64,000 nucleotides of DNA from an uncultured Flavobacteriaceae bacterium (GTDB lineage: Bacteria; Bacteroidota; Bacteroidia; Flavobacteriales; Flavobacteriaceae), in NCBI GenBank assembly GCA_947488345.1, contig CANKZQ010000001.1, positions 943,501 to 1,007,500 on the forward strand, written 5' to 3'. Position 1 is the stretch's first letter, and every line of letters begins with the position of its first letter. A model generated the notes under the pieces. The model saw nothing but the letters and a program-made list of their open reading frames with translations. It had not been told where the DNA came from and searched no databases. Position numbers and translations under genes: made by a program. Of the stretch, positions 1-9,109 are shown one piece after another.

Positions 1-2168
1 AGAATAAATTGATTTCCTTGTTTCTTAAATATTTCGGTCTTTAATAGTTTTCCACTTTTCCAATCATTATTCTCCCTTTCAATGAATGGATTTGCGGACG
101 AAGTACCACTATTCTGATACGCACTAAAATACTGTACAGTTTTACCAGCATCGCCTTCATTTTTAATAATTTCTACCCTATTATATAGAACCGGAGCATT
201 TTGAAAGCTTGAGAAGTTTTGTATACTATTAGTTGACCTATAATTTTTCGTGCCACTCCATATACCATTTCCATTTGGCATTCCGTCGAACCCAATGTTA
301 TAGCTAAACATTGCATTGGCCCCTAGTAAGTTCCCACTACTTGAACCATCTTCATTGATATATTTATAATTGGTGGTAATGCAGTCATTCGTTTCAGTAC
401 AATCTTTAGTTCGTGCTACTCTTATACCACCGATGCTTTTATCACCATTAACATTTTCCTCAAAATCAATTTTATAATAAATTTTCGCCAGTTTATTTTG
501 AGGCGCAATTACAGAGCCAACAATATGTATTTGTCCAGTATCCGTAAATTCTATTTGACTTGAATTAACAGTATTATTCTCAGGGCAAGGATTCTGTCCG
601 GGTTCTTGAAAGCATTCAACTTCCTCTCCATGATTTACAAGATTAATATTGATATTCTGATAATTACAAGAAGCCAAACCTCCGGTAGTTGTTATACTAA
701 TTTCAGCTTCAGTACCAAACATATTTGTAGAAGAGCCGTTTCCAACCCTCGCATAGGCGTATACTCTAACGATTTGATTTGCCGGTACAGTAATGATGGT
801 GTCTATAGTTTTACCAGGATCATCACCGAACAATTGATCAGTAAAAGATTGGTTATGACTGTAACTACAACTGCCATTCGAATTTGAATCATTATTTATG
901 GTGCTGTTTAGCTCATACTCAATTTCAGTTTTTCCTCCAGTTGGATAATTAATAGTTTTTAATGCTCCTGATCTAGTATTCTCGAAGTCTATTTCTCTAT
1001 CTCCATTTATCAAAAATGTATTGCCTTTACCATTGTAAAAACCCCAGAAATCTTGACTTTTATAACTTACGGTATATGGAGAACCGTGATAATCAAAAGC
1101 ATAAAAAGGCAACACCTCATTTCCACTCCTTTTATTGATACTCGTTAACATTTTTCGATTTCGAGCAATATTACTATAACCAATATCATAACTAAGTACT
1201 TCTGCATTATTATTCCATACAGAAACGTTATTTAAGGCTACAGTGTTCATACCGTTATCAACTGTAGTAGATATATCAAATTTTACTTCTCCATTAGGAA
1301 AGGTTATTCTTTTAATGGGTATATTATTGATTGTATTTTGACTTACACTTACATTTAGATCGGTAGGCAATAAATAACCCGTAATCTCTGTTTCGGTTGT
1401 AACCTGCTTTGTGTAAGGAATCGTTGGGTGATATTCAAAATTAATATCACCTTGATTATTCGGTAATTCTATTTTTGTCAATAAATAACTTATCGGAATG
1501 GTAATTTCTGCATCATCTTGACCAATAGGATAATCTCCCATTTCTCTTTGATTAAAATGATAATTAACTCCATTTTCATCGGTCACTTTTATTGAGTTTG
1601 AAGTTTTATTTACTACATAATTTCTGTGATTTAAAAAAACGACTTCATTGTCTTCATTATAGGTAAAACTAGCGGATAGATTTCCTGCATTGACTAAATA
1701 CTTATCATTCTGTCCATCAAAAATTTTGTTAGAAACATTTCTATAGAGATTGTATAAGTCCGTTTCAGGATAATCTGAGACGGTATAGTCCCACTCCATA
1801 TAGGGTACAACTGTATTTTTTTTATAATTGGCACTTCCTCCTCTTTCATCTGGAATGCCACGTACTTGTCGTGTTATCCTACCCGTTGCTAATAAATCCC
1901 AACCCAAACCGGTCATAGGAGCATCTTGACCTACTACCAAACCATTGTAGTTGTAAGACAACGAAATTGGCCATTTAAATCCACCCACATCAATCGTGTA
2001 CAAAGGCACGGTATAGTTTATCTTACCTGTAGCCAAATTAATAGGTATTTCTCCATATTTCCCTAGACTAGCTGCTTCAGGAGAAACGGGTATGATCTGA
2101 GGTAATTCTTGACCATACGTAATACTACTTATTAAAATTAAAAGCAGCACGCATAATTTCTTTTTCAT
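1..2168 (-). CDS. Secreted SpvB/TcB-like RHS-shell protein of unit C, C-terminus beyond the window
   Basis: The frame is open from the ATG at 2168 to the window edge (about 722 codons, no stop), so the gene is truncated only by the window. The N-terminus is a Sec signal peptide (MKKKLCVLLLILISS, ending near TYGQ). The next stretch, SPEAASLGKYGEIPINLATG, followed by NYTVPLYTI and GLGWDLLATGRITRQVRG, matches the head of the 1131-residue protein at 15200-18595 closely enough to be a paralogue. By analogy with units A and B this is the first gene of an RHS operon whose toxin and immunity genes lie to the left. It diverges from the type II secretion-like operon at 2532. The function as shell or cocoon half is inferred from the TcB/TcC and RHS families. 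Confidence 0.85.
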   Translation of the reverse strand, partial: MKKKLCVLLLILISSITYGQELPQIIPVSPEAASLGKYGEIPINLATGKINYTVPLYTIDVGGFKWPISLSYNYNGLVVGQDAPMTGLGWDLLATGRITRQVRGIPDERGGSANYKKNTVVPYMEWDYTVSDYPETDLYNLYRNVSNKIFDGQNDKYLVNAGNLSASFTYNEDNEVVFLNHRNYVVNKTSNSIKVTDENGVNYHFNQREMGDYPIGQDDAEITIPISYLLTKIELPNNQGDINFEYHPTIPYTKQVTTETEITGYLLPTDLNVSVSQNTINNIPIKRITFPNGEVKFDISTTVDNGMNTVALNNVSVWNNNAEVLSYDIGYSNIARNRKMLTSINKRSGNEVLPFYAFDYHGSPYTVSYKSQDFWGFYNGKGNTFLINGDREIDFENTRSGALKTINYPTGGKTEIEYELNSTINNDSNSNGSCSYSHNQSFTDQLFGDDPGKTIDTIITVPANQIVRVYAYARVGNGSSTNMFGTEAEISITTTGGLASCNYQNININLVNHGEEVECFQEPGQNPCPENNTVNSSQIEFTDTGQIHIVGSVIAPQNKLAKIYYKIDFEENVNGDKSIGGIRVARTKDCTETNDCITTNYKYINEDGSSSGNLLGANAMFSYNIGFDGMPNGNGIWSGTKNYRSTNSIQNFSSFQNAPVLYNRVEIIKNEGDAGKTVQYFSAYQNSGTSSANPFIERENNDWKSGKLLKTEIFKKQGNQFI

Positions 2169-2344
2169 TTTGGTCATTTTGTTTTCCTTGTTTAGAAGGA
2201 AACCTTGTCTTGAAGAATTCGATTGAGAAATCATATGTTAATTGATTTATAATTATTAATTATTTGTGGGAGTTGGTCCTCCACTGCCAGTTTATTGACT
2301 AAGTTTTTTTTAGATAAACCAGATTTACAGTTCTAATTCGACCA

Positions 2345-2437
2345 TAAATCTAGAACCGATTTTTATGATTTTTTTGATGAATTGGTTTCAGTAGTACCTT
2401 TTTCGAATAAATGGTATAGTTTTTCTAATAAATGGTA
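2345..2437 (-). promoter_or_regulatory. Candidate LytTR-type direct repeat and -7 box of RHS unit C
   Basis: On the minus strand TACCATTTATT occurs twice with a period of exactly 21 bp (2427-2437 and 2406-2416). A conserved block containing ATCGGTTCTAG follows, then a weak -7 box TAGATTTA at 2352-2345, 55 bp from the near repeat. The same layout precedes units A and B. The 9-mer ACCATTTAT differs in one position from the published LytTR consensus [TA][AC][CA]GTTN[AG][TG]. No -33 TTG is visible, as expected if an activator is needed. The leader to the ATG at 2168 is about 170 nt, much longer than in the other two units. The identity of the regulator is inferred. Confidence 0.55.
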
Positions 2438-2501
2438 AGAAACAGGTCAATTTTGGTTGGTGAAATGGTATTTTCAGAAAAATTAAGGGTCTTTTTTTCT
2501 C

Positions 2502-2509
2502 TAGCTTTG
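2502..2509 (+). promoter_or_regulatory. -7 promoter box of the type II secretion-like operon
   Basis: TAGCTTTG matches the Bacteroidota -7 element TAnnTTTG perfectly and lies 22 bp before the ATG at 2532. No good -33 TTG is seen. The box lies 65-100 bp from the direct repeats that belong to the divergent RHS unit C, so one regulator could influence both operons. Confidence 0.5.
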
Positions 2510-2531
2510 AGTCATAATAGTTTCCGGTATT

Positions 2532-2951
2532 ATGAAAAAAACAAACACTTTTTTATTCGAAAAAGTTCCTGCATTTAACTTGCAAGAACTCCTCGTGGTA
2601 TTAGTAATCATAGGTATTTTATTACTTCTAGCACTCCCCAACTTGATGCCTCTTATCGCCAAAACGAAAAGCTTAGAGGCCCAAACACAGCTCAAACATA
2701 TTTACAATCTAGAGAAACAATATTTCTTTATGCATTCTAAATATGTTAATGATTTCAACGCAATCGATTTTGAAGCACCCAAAACGGTGCAACAAAACGG
2801 CAATGCTAATTATAGCTATGAAATTATCGAGGTTTCTAACAACAGTTTTAAAGCCCGCGCTACTGCAATTACTGATTTTGATGGCGACGGTATTTTTAAT
2901 GTTTGGGAAATCGATCAGAATGACAGTCCGAGAGAAATAGTAAAAGATTAA
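2532..2951 (+). CDS. Type IV pilin-like pseudopilin
   Basis: A 139-residue prepilin. The leader KVPA is followed by FNLQELLVVLVIIGILLLL: cleavage is predicted after A14, giving mature F1 and the conserved Glu at mature position 5 (E19), then a hydrophobic helix at about 16-40. A short soluble part ends with DFDGDGIFNVWEIDQND, an acidic calcium-loop-like stretch seen in GspG/PilE-type pilins. It is the first gene of a six-gene plus-strand operon and is followed directly by its likely processing peptidase. The usual Gly at -1 is replaced by Ala. It is the only pilin in the operon, so it is probably the major subunit of a short pseudopilus. The assignment as pilin-class is firm; secretion versus pilus role is open. 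Confidence 0.88.
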   Translation: MKKTNTFLFEKVPAFNLQELLVVLVIIGILLLLALPNLMPLIAKTKSLEAQTQLKHIYNLEKQYFFMHSKYVNDFNAIDFEAPKTVQQNGNANYSYEIIEVSNNSFKARATAITDFDGDGIFNVWEIDQNDSPREIVKD

Positions 2952-2963
2952 ATCTTAGAACTT

Positions 2964-3449
2964 ATGATGATATCTATACTAAAGGCTCTCAGCCTCTGCT
3001 GTCTGCTTGGCATTATATACCAAGATTTTAATGAACGTAAAGTCTACTTATGGCTTTTAATTAGTGCGGGAATAGCACTGTCAATGCTATTTTTTCAATA
3101 CACTAACGCTACCATATATGCACTCAATATAGGTGTAAACATACTGATCATTTCAATGATCATTTTCATTCTTTTTGTATACACGAAATATCGACTTAAA
3201 ATTGCCTTTAGTAGTAGTATTGGACTTGGAGATTTGCTATTCTTTATATGTATTGCTATCGGTTTTCCAATAGCCACATTTATAGTGCTATTTACATGTT
3301 CGCTGTTCTTTGCTGTGCTCTTGTTTTGGCTGCTGAAATCTTTTTTTGATAAAAAAACGATTCCCTTGGCTGGTCTTCAAGCACTTTTTATGTTCCTTAT
3401 CATTGGAATTAATTGGAGTTTTCACCTTGTAAATCTATACCTATTATGA
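2964..3449 (+). CDS. Prepilin peptidase, A24 family (short form)
   Basis: A polytopic membrane protein of 161 residues containing only the A24 aspartic-protease core. The two catalytic motifs are visible: D21 in IYQDFNERK and D90 in GLGDLLFF (the GxGD motif). The N-terminal methyltransferase domain of full PilD/GspO is absent. It lies 12 bp after the pseudopilin gene, which it presumably processes, and its stop overlaps the ATG of the ATPase gene (ATGA). The start at 2964 is the first of two adjacent ATG codons. Length and motifs fit the short CpaA-like or archaeal-style form of the family. Confidence 0.87.
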   Translation: MMISILKALSLCCLLGIIYQDFNERKVYLWLLISAGIALSMLFFQYTNATIYALNIGVNILIISMIIFILFVYTKYRLKIAFSSSIGLGDLLFFICIAIGFPIATFIVLFTCSLFFAVLLFWLLKSFFDKKTIPLAGLQALFMFLIIGINWSFHLVNLYLL

Positions 3450-4858
3450 AGACCGATTTTAACATCCCAACGGCCTTACAGCAGTTGATAAGCGCCGAAC
3501 AAGCGTACCACTATCGGGTAATTCCACATACGCAACAAAACGGAAGTATCACTTTTAAAACAGATACTGCAACCTCTCAAGTATTAAAAAATGAATTGGC
3601 AATCATCCTAGGAAAAGAAATAGCCCTTGTTTCAGTGTCTTCGAAAGATATAGATCAATATTTAACAGTCAATTATCGCAAAAGGAAAACAAGTACACAA
3701 ACCGAACTTACCGATTCTCAAGACTTACTATTGAACATTATTGAGGAGGCGAAAAATTTAGGAAGTAGTGATATTCATTTTGAAGCTTTTGAACATATAA
3801 AAAGAGTTCGCTTTAGAATTGATGGTAAATTGCTAGAACGTTATATGATTCCAGTTGCTGAATATCCTAAAATCATCAATCAGCTAAAGGTAAAAGCCGG
3901 TTTGGATATTGCAGAAAAAAGATTGCCTCAAGATGGTCGTATTCATATGGTGAATGCCAATGCCGAATATGATATTCGTGTGTCTTCACTACCAACTTTA
4001 CACGGTGAAAAACTCGTATTACGTTTGCTTTCTAAAGATGCGACAAATATTCAATTAGAAAATTTAGGTTTTACCCAGCAAGAGCTCAGACGCTATACCA
4101 GCAGTGTCAAAAATCAACATGGTATTGTTTTAATTTCAGGACCAACAGGGTCAGGAAAAACAACAACCCTATATGCCACATTGAAATTACTGAATACTAA
4201 TGACACTAATATATTGACCATAGAGGATCCTATTGAATATACGTTGGAAGGTATCAATCAAGTACAGCTAAAAGAAAATATAGGCTTAGATTTTGCCGCA
4301 TCATTACGAACATTTCTAAGGCAAGATCCCGATATAATTATGGTTGGAGAAATAAGAGATGTGGCCACGGCAAATATGGCCGTTCGAGCCTCCTTAACAG
4401 GACATTTGGTACTCTCAACTATACATACCAATTCTGCCTGGGCTACTATTTCAAGATTGATCGATATGGGTGTACCCTCCTTTTTAATTGCAAGCACCTT
4501 GAAAGTAAGCGTAGCACAACGATTGGTACGAAAGTTATGTGAACATTGCAAGCAAGAAGACGCGCTCTCGGCCGAGATACTTCCAGAAGGGTTTGACATT
4601 CCGAAGGAGCTATCGAAACATTTTAAAGCTGTAGGTTGTAATACCTGTTACCACACGGGTTATGTAGGTCGAAAAGCTATTTACGAAATTATACCAATTA
4701 CCAGAGCATTGGCAGAACATATTAAACGCAATAGTCTTGAAATAGATACCTATTTAAAAGAGAACGGTATTGTTACACTTAAAGAAAATGCGCTCCAATT
4801 GGTCATAAAAGGAGAGACCTCCATTGAAGAAATATATCCCTTATTAACGAATCACTAA
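3446..4858 (+). CDS. GspE/PilB-family assembly ATPase
   Basis: Cytoplasmic hexameric ATPase that powers pseudopilus assembly, 470 residues from the ATG at 3446. That start overlaps the peptidase stop by 4 nt; a longer reading from 3413 would lie inside the upstream gene and is rejected. Residues 1-95 form a short MshEN/GspE-N-like domain. Walker A GPTGSGKTTT is near residue 232, an Asp box contains TIEDPIEY, and Walker B is DPDIIMVGEIRD. Near the C-terminus CEHC and CNTC form the tetracysteine zinc site typical of GspE and PilB. This makes it an assembly ATPase rather than PilT. Its usual membrane partner GspF/PilC is not encoded nearby. Confidence 0.93.
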   Translation: MKTDFNIPTALQQLISAEQAYHYRVIPHTQQNGSITFKTDTATSQVLKNELAIILGKEIALVSVSSKDIDQYLTVNYRKRKTSTQTELTDSQDLLLNIIEEAKNLGSSDIHFEAFEHIKRVRFRIDGKLLERYMIPVAEYPKIINQLKVKAGLDIAEKRLPQDGRIHMVNANAEYDIRVSSLPTLHGEKLVLRLLSKDATNIQLENLGFTQQELRRYTSSVKNQHGIVLISGPTGSGKTTTLYATLKLLNTNDTNILTIEDPIEYTLEGINQVQLKENIGLDFAASLRTFLRQDPDIIMVGEIRDVATANMAVRASLTGHLVLSTIHTNSAWATISRLIDMGVPSFLIASTLKVSVAQRLVRKLCEHCKQEDALSAEILPEGFDIPKELSKHFKAVGCNTCYHTGYVGRKAIYEIIPITRALAEHIKRNSLEIDTYLKENGIVTLKENALQLVIKGETSIEEIYPLLTNH

Positions 4859-4870
4859 AATAGTAAGAAA

Positions 4871-6976
4871 ATGAAATTATATATAAGACCTTTATTAGTA
4901 ATGCTTTTTTTAAGTATTTCGTTAATTACTAATGCCCAAAGTGATCGCATTGAACAACTAAAAATCAAATTAGAAAGTTTGGTGGTTGATGCTCCAGGAC
5001 TAAGTAAAAAAGCCGAAATAAATGTGAATAATATCGCCTTATCGGATTTTTTGCAAGCCCTTGCGACGACTAATGAAATCAACATTAATATTCATCCTGA
5101 ACTGAATGAAATAACTATCAATAATAACTTCTCAAATGCCACGGTCACTGATGTCTTGGTTTTCGTTTGTAAACAATACGAACTAGATATCGATTTTACC
5201 GGAAACATACTATCGATTCACAAATTCGTGAAAACGAAACCGGTCATTAAGCATCGTGGCATCCCTATCACCTATGATCTCAACAAAGATGATTTTAGTA
5301 TTGACCTTGAACAAGACACCTTGCATGTCGTTTTCAAGCAAATCATGGACAAAACTGGCAAGAACCTCGTTTTTGCTCCTGGAATGGATAAACTAATTCT
5401 TAGCGGTTACATTAAAAACATGCCTTTTGATGCCGCATTAGATAAAATTGCTTTTGCCAATAACCTTTCGTTTGTAAAAACAAGAGACAACTTTTATTTA
5501 TTCGAACAAAATGAGGGCATTACCTTACTTCCGAAAGAACCCAATCTCAATCAACCAGCCGCCAAAGCCCCGGTGCGCCAAAGACGTTCTAATTTTTATT
5601 TTAAAATCACCGATACTATTACCAATCGGTTGGATGTAGATTTCGAAAATACACCTATCTCTAATATTGTATACGACATCGGTCATGATTTAGATAAAAA
5701 CATGTTCACCGCCTCACCGCTCAATCAAGCAGGTAATGCTACGGTAAAAGCGGACAATATTACCTATGACCTACTTTTAGACAAAATTTTAGAAAACACC
5801 GAATTCACTTATAAAAAAGAAGATTCAATTTACTATTTTGGAAAAAAAGATCAAATTTCACTACGAGATGCCGTTGTTATTCCGTTAATGCATCGATCGA
5901 TTGAGGTGATGAATACGAGCGGAGGTTCCACTCGAAGAGCAGGAAGAACTTCAATAAATTCATTCAATGGTAGCTCCTCTAATTTTTCTAATCAAAATTT
6001 CAATAATAGAAACAACAATGGTGTTGGCAACAGACAAGCTGTCAATACCAATAGACAAAACAATTTCGACCAATCGAATACTCAAATAGAATCATTGATC
6101 AATACTTTACCAGAAGATGTCACCAAAGATCTCAAGGTAAGTGTCGATGTAGAGCTCAATAGTTTTATTGTAAGTGGACCTAGTCAAAACATAGAGCGTT
6201 TTAAAAAATTCATTGCTTATATCGACAAGCCGGTGCCTGTTATATTGATAGAAGTGATGCTTTTAGAAGTAAATAAAACGGCGACGGTAGAAACAGGTAT
6301 AAGCTGGGGGATTGGTGAGAGCCCAAGCACCACTCAAGGTGGTATCTATCCTAGTACAGATATCACCTTAGGAGCGAATTCGGTCAACAGAATTATTGGT
6401 GGATTTAATGGCTTCGGCTCTTGGAATTTAGGACAAGTAGTGCCTAACTTTTTCGCAAAAATAAAGGCCATGGAAACCAATGGTGATATCAAGATACGAT
6501 CAGCACCAAAATTGTCTGCACTAAACGGTCACCGAGCGAATCTATCTATAGGTGAAACAACCTATTACGCGGTAACACAACGTGATATTATTGGAAGTCA
6601 AAATCCGCAAACTTCAACGATTACCAATTATCAGCCAATCGATGCCGAATTCGCCATCAATATCAAACCCTTAGTTTCGGGAGATGGTCAAATTACTTTA
6701 GATATAAATGTGATACAATCGAGTTTTAACGGTAATCAAGTAGCCGAAGATGCCCCTCCAGGGGTAAATTCTCGTGAATTTAACTCTATCATCCGTGTAA
6801 AAAATAAAGATATGGTAATCCTTGGCGGCTTAGAAGAAAAAATTAAAAATGATTCTGGTACCGGAGTTCCTTTTTTAGCGAGAGTACCTATTATCAAATG
6901 GTTCTTCAGCAAGAAAAAACGTGAAGACACAAAAAAGAAATTGACAGTTTTAATCAAACCTACTATTATTAAATAA
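4871..6976 (+). CDS. Secretin, GspD/PilQ family outer-membrane channel
   Basis: A protein of 701 residues with a Sec signal peptide ending near ITNAQS. An STN-like domain lies at about 53-115 (LSDFLQALATTNEININ), followed by a second STN/N-type domain near 160-210, a low-complexity Asn/Arg-rich linker near 350-400 (NFNNRNNNGVGNRQ), and an N-domain (VSVDVELNSFIVSG). The secretin pore domain from about 450 begins VPVILIEVMLLEVNKT and includes the conserved KDMVILGGLEE region. It would form the outer-membrane gate of the system. The Asn-rich linker between the N-domains and the pore is longer than usual. The next gene starts on the last base of the stop codon (TAATG), so translation is probably coupled. 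Confidence 0.92.
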   Translation: MKLYIRPLLVMLFLSISLITNAQSDRIEQLKIKLESLVVDAPGLSKKAEINVNNIALSDFLQALATTNEININIHPELNEITINNNFSNATVTDVLVFVCKQYELDIDFTGNILSIHKFVKTKPVIKHRGIPITYDLNKDDFSIDLEQDTLHVVFKQIMDKTGKNLVFAPGMDKLILSGYIKNMPFDAALDKIAFANNLSFVKTRDNFYLFEQNEGITLLPKEPNLNQPAAKAPVRQRRSNFYFKITDTITNRLDVDFENTPISNIVYDIGHDLDKNMFTASPLNQAGNATVKADNITYDLLLDKILENTEFTYKKEDSIYYFGKKDQISLRDAVVIPLMHRSIEVMNTSGGSTRRAGRTSINSFNGSSSNFSNQNFNNRNNNGVGNRQAVNTNRQNNFDQSNTQIESLINTLPEDVTKDLKVSVDVELNSFIVSGPSQNIERFKKFIAYIDKPVPVILIEVMLLEVNKTATVETGISWGIGESPSTTQGGIYPSTDITLGANSVNRIIGGFNGFGSWNLGQVVPNFFAKIKAMETNGDIKIRSAPKLSALNGHRANLSIGETTYYAVTQRDIIGSQNPQTSTITNYQPIDAEFAINIKPLVSGDGQITLDINVIQSSFNGNQVAEDAPPGVNSREFNSIIRVKNKDMVILGGLEEKIKNDSGTGVPFLARVPIIKWFFSKKKREDTKKKLTVLIKPTIIK

Positions 6977-8169
6977 TGCTGCAAAAACTAGTAACATATG
7001 GTACTTTTGGCACCCTATTTTGTGGGGTAGAACATACATCAAAAAAGGGTATTGCATCCATTAATGGGTTGCTACTAAAACAACGAAAAAACGAATTTTC
7101 CATTGTTGACGAATTTAATGTTACCACCGTCGCTGATCTCAAAAATCATATCAACATAAAACAACATCTATTTCTTACCATCAATACGGAGAAGGTATTA
7201 TTTAAGGCAATAGATGGCGAGTTCGATCACCAAAAAGCAGTAACAATCGCATTTCCTAACCTGAAAATAGAAGAATTTTTCTATGAATCTCATATATCAA
7301 ACGACCAAACTTATATCGCCATTTGTAGGAAAGATGTCATTGAAAGTATTTTAAAAGACTATACAGCCAACAAGTTTCATGTCATTGGTTTTTCATTGGG
7401 AAATCTAGGCATTTCGCAACTCGAAAGTTTCATCGAAACATCGTCTATTCAAACATCGAATAGTCATGTTCATTTTACAAACAATACCATTGCAACAATT
7501 ACTATTTCTGAAGTTGAACAAGAAAATTATGTTATAAATGGATTGAAAATTCACAATACATCTATCCTTAGTTTAACTGGAATTTTGGCTTATTTTATGA
7601 ATTCCTTAAGTATACATTCTAATTTTGCAGATACAGCTACTCAGCTTAACAGCAATCATAAACAGCAGCGTATCTTCGATGTGGGCTTAAAAATCGGCTT
7701 GGGCGTCATCTTCGTGTCGTTACTCTTCAGTTTTATGTTTTTCACCCATTATTCTTCAAAATTCGAAGCAATCGCTCGTTCTTTAGCAGTCAATAAATCA
7801 CAGAAAGTATCCTTACTAAAGCTGACAGACGATGTCACGAAGAAAGAGAAAATTTTGAACGATTTTTCATTGAATTCTTCTAAATCTTCTTGGCATTTAG
7901 ACCAATTAGGACAGCTTATTCCGAATTCAATCCTATTGACCGCATTAGAATGGCAGCCTATTACCAAAGCCATCAAAGAAGAGCTACAAATCGAAACATA
8001 TGAACGTACGATACTGATACAAGGCATCACTCATAAGACATCAGATTTCTCACAATGGATAGATGCGCTAGAACAACAAGAATGGATTGAAAGTGTTGCT
8101 ATAAATGCTTTTGGTAACGGTAAAAATCGCGTGCCTGCTTTTGAAATTTTAATTGTGTTCAAGTCATGA
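6976..8169 (+). CDS. PilM/PilN (GspL)-like inner-membrane assembly protein
   Basis: A 397-residue protein with three parts: an N-terminal cytoplasmic domain of about 215 residues in the position of PilM/GspL, one transmembrane helix at about 236-255 (LGVIFVSLLFSFMFF), and a periplasmic domain with a PilN-like stretch, LDQLGQLIPNSILLTALEW. It would link the ATPase to the periplasmic ring. The arrangement looks like a PilM-PilN fusion, or equally a GspL. The actin-like ATP-binding motifs of PilM are not obvious to me, so the N-terminal call rests on position and architecture. It overlaps the PilO-like gene by 4 nt. Confidence 0.68.
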   Translation: MLQKLVTYGTFGTLFCGVEHTSKKGIASINGLLLKQRKNEFSIVDEFNVTTVADLKNHINIKQHLFLTINTEKVLFKAIDGEFDHQKAVTIAFPNLKIEEFFYESHISNDQTYIAICRKDVIESILKDYTANKFHVIGFSLGNLGISQLESFIETSSIQTSNSHVHFTNNTIATITISEVEQENYVINGLKIHNTSILSLTGILAYFMNSLSIHSNFADTATQLNSNHKQQRIFDVGLKIGLGVIFVSLLFSFMFFTHYSSKFEAIARSLAVNKSQKVSLLKLTDDVTKKEKILNDFSLNSSKSSWHLDQLGQLIPNSILLTALEWQPITKAIKEELQIETYERTILIQGITHKTSDFSQWIDALEQQEWIESVAINAFGNGKNRVPAFEILIVFKS

Positions 8170-8687
8170 ATCTAAAACAACGAAACATACTACTCGGACT
8201 AGGGTTTATTCTCATGTTATGGTTGTCATATCAATTATCGTTTGCAAAAACGATTCAATTGAAAAAGGAAGTCAACGAACTGAAAAAAGAATCCGCAATT
8301 TTTGATAATATTTCCCAAAAATTACTAAAACTAAAACAGCAAAACACCTATTTCGATTCTATTTTAAAATCGAAGAAAATAATTGTTACAACTTCGTTTC
8401 AAAACAACTTACTTACTACTATCAATGCCGTAGCCGACACGACTCAAATAGCTATCGTTTCTTTTCAGCAACCTCATTTATTCAAAATAGATGGCACCGC
8501 AACGTATACATATTCATTTACGCTAAAAGGTAGTTTTCATAAGATCACCCAATTGCTCTATACCTTAGAACAAGAGTACAAGCTCGGCAATATTGTTTCT
8601 GTACACTATACTAAAAAGAAAAACTACCGTCGTAATTCTGAGTATTTAGAATGTACTGTGTTGCTGCAGCATATTACTCAAGAGTAG
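8166..8687 (+). CDS. PilO/GspM-like inner-membrane protein
   Basis: A protein of 173 residues with a short cytoplasmic tail, one transmembrane helix at about 7-25 (NILLGLGFILMLWLSYQL), a coiled-coil-like stretch (TIQLKKEVNELKKES) and a small ferredoxin-like periplasmic domain containing YTYSFTLKGSFHKITQLLYT. This is the architecture of PilO/GspM, the partner of PilN/GspL encoded just upstream with a 4-nt overlap. It is the last gene of the operon; no GspF/PilC gene follows. Sequence conservation in this family is low, so the call depends mainly on architecture and gene order. Confidence 0.7.
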   Translation: MNLKQRNILLGLGFILMLWLSYQLSFAKTIQLKKEVNELKKESAIFDNISQKLLKLKQQNTYFDSILKSKKIIVTTSFQNNLLTTINAVADTTQIAIVSFQQPHLFKIDGTATYTYSFTLKGSFHKITQLLYTLEQEYKLGNIVSVHYTKKKNYRRNSEYLECTVLLQHITQE

Positions 8688-8881
8688 TTTTTAAAACAAA
8701 ATCAGCAACCAGTAGGCTGCTGTATGAAGTATTTGTCACGGATTACACACGAGCGAAGCGAACTGATGAGCACCCATTTAAAAATTCAGCAAGGAGGCGA
8801 ATACATCCGCGTCATCGAGTTCGAGAAGATTGAGAAATCTCTAACACGGATTTCCAGTCATTTGCACTAGAACAAAATTAG

Positions 8882-9020
8882 GTGCAAGAAATCCAGAATT
8901 CAACGAAGTTAACGATAAGTATCAGCATATTTATTCTTATTCAAAACCAAAACAGCAACCAAATTAGTTGCTGTTTTATTTGTTTAAACCACTAGATGCA
9001 ATCTAGCGGGAGCGCGGGGA
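8882..9020. repeat. 3' flanking repeat, copy A
   Basis: About 138 bp nearly identical to 19205-19341. It starts at GTGCAAGAAAT, includes TTCAACGAAGTTAACGATAAG and a terminator-like hairpin, and ends at CTAGCGGGAGCG. It lies downstream of the immunity gene of unit A, and the second copy lies at the same place in unit B, so the repeat marks the 3' border of an RHS unit. Confidence 0.8.
8949..8977. terminator. Hairpin terminator between the secretion operon and RHS unit A
   Basis: AAAACAGCAAC pairs perfectly with GTTGCTGTTTT (11 bp, 7-nt loop). Flanking A and T tracts would let it act on both strands. It is part of the 3' flanking repeat. Confidence 0.6.
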
Positions 9021-9109
9021 GGTATACATACGCCGCGGATTACAAATCCGCGCCATCGGGGACTAACTACTGTTGACCATTTTATAAAGGCTTCAAAGAT
9101 TAGTGCTAT

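Larger units (their letters stand above)
8688..9109. repeat. Gene-free stretch with REP-like palindromes and the 3' repeat of RHS unit A
   Basis: No convincing gene lies here. The stretch holds short palindromic pieces: CGCGGATTACAAATCCGCG near 9034, a perfect 8-bp stem with a 3-nt loop; a related CACGGATT and ACATCCGCGTCATCGAG set at 8739-8820; and CTAGATGCAATCTAG near 8991. These resemble the REP elements mobilised by RAYT-type transposases in Bacteroidota, but no transposase is in the window. A 60-codon open frame at 8651-8833 is composed of this material and is not a gene. Confidence 0.5.

Noticed and set aside
3413-3445. N-terminal extension of the GspE-like ATPase
   Set aside because: It lies wholly inside the peptidase gene; the ATG at 3446 gives a normal ATGA overlap.
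8651-8833. Open frame of 60 codons after the secretion operon
   Set aside because: It is made of the 3' end of the PilO-like gene and REP-like palindromes, and its composition is not protein-like.
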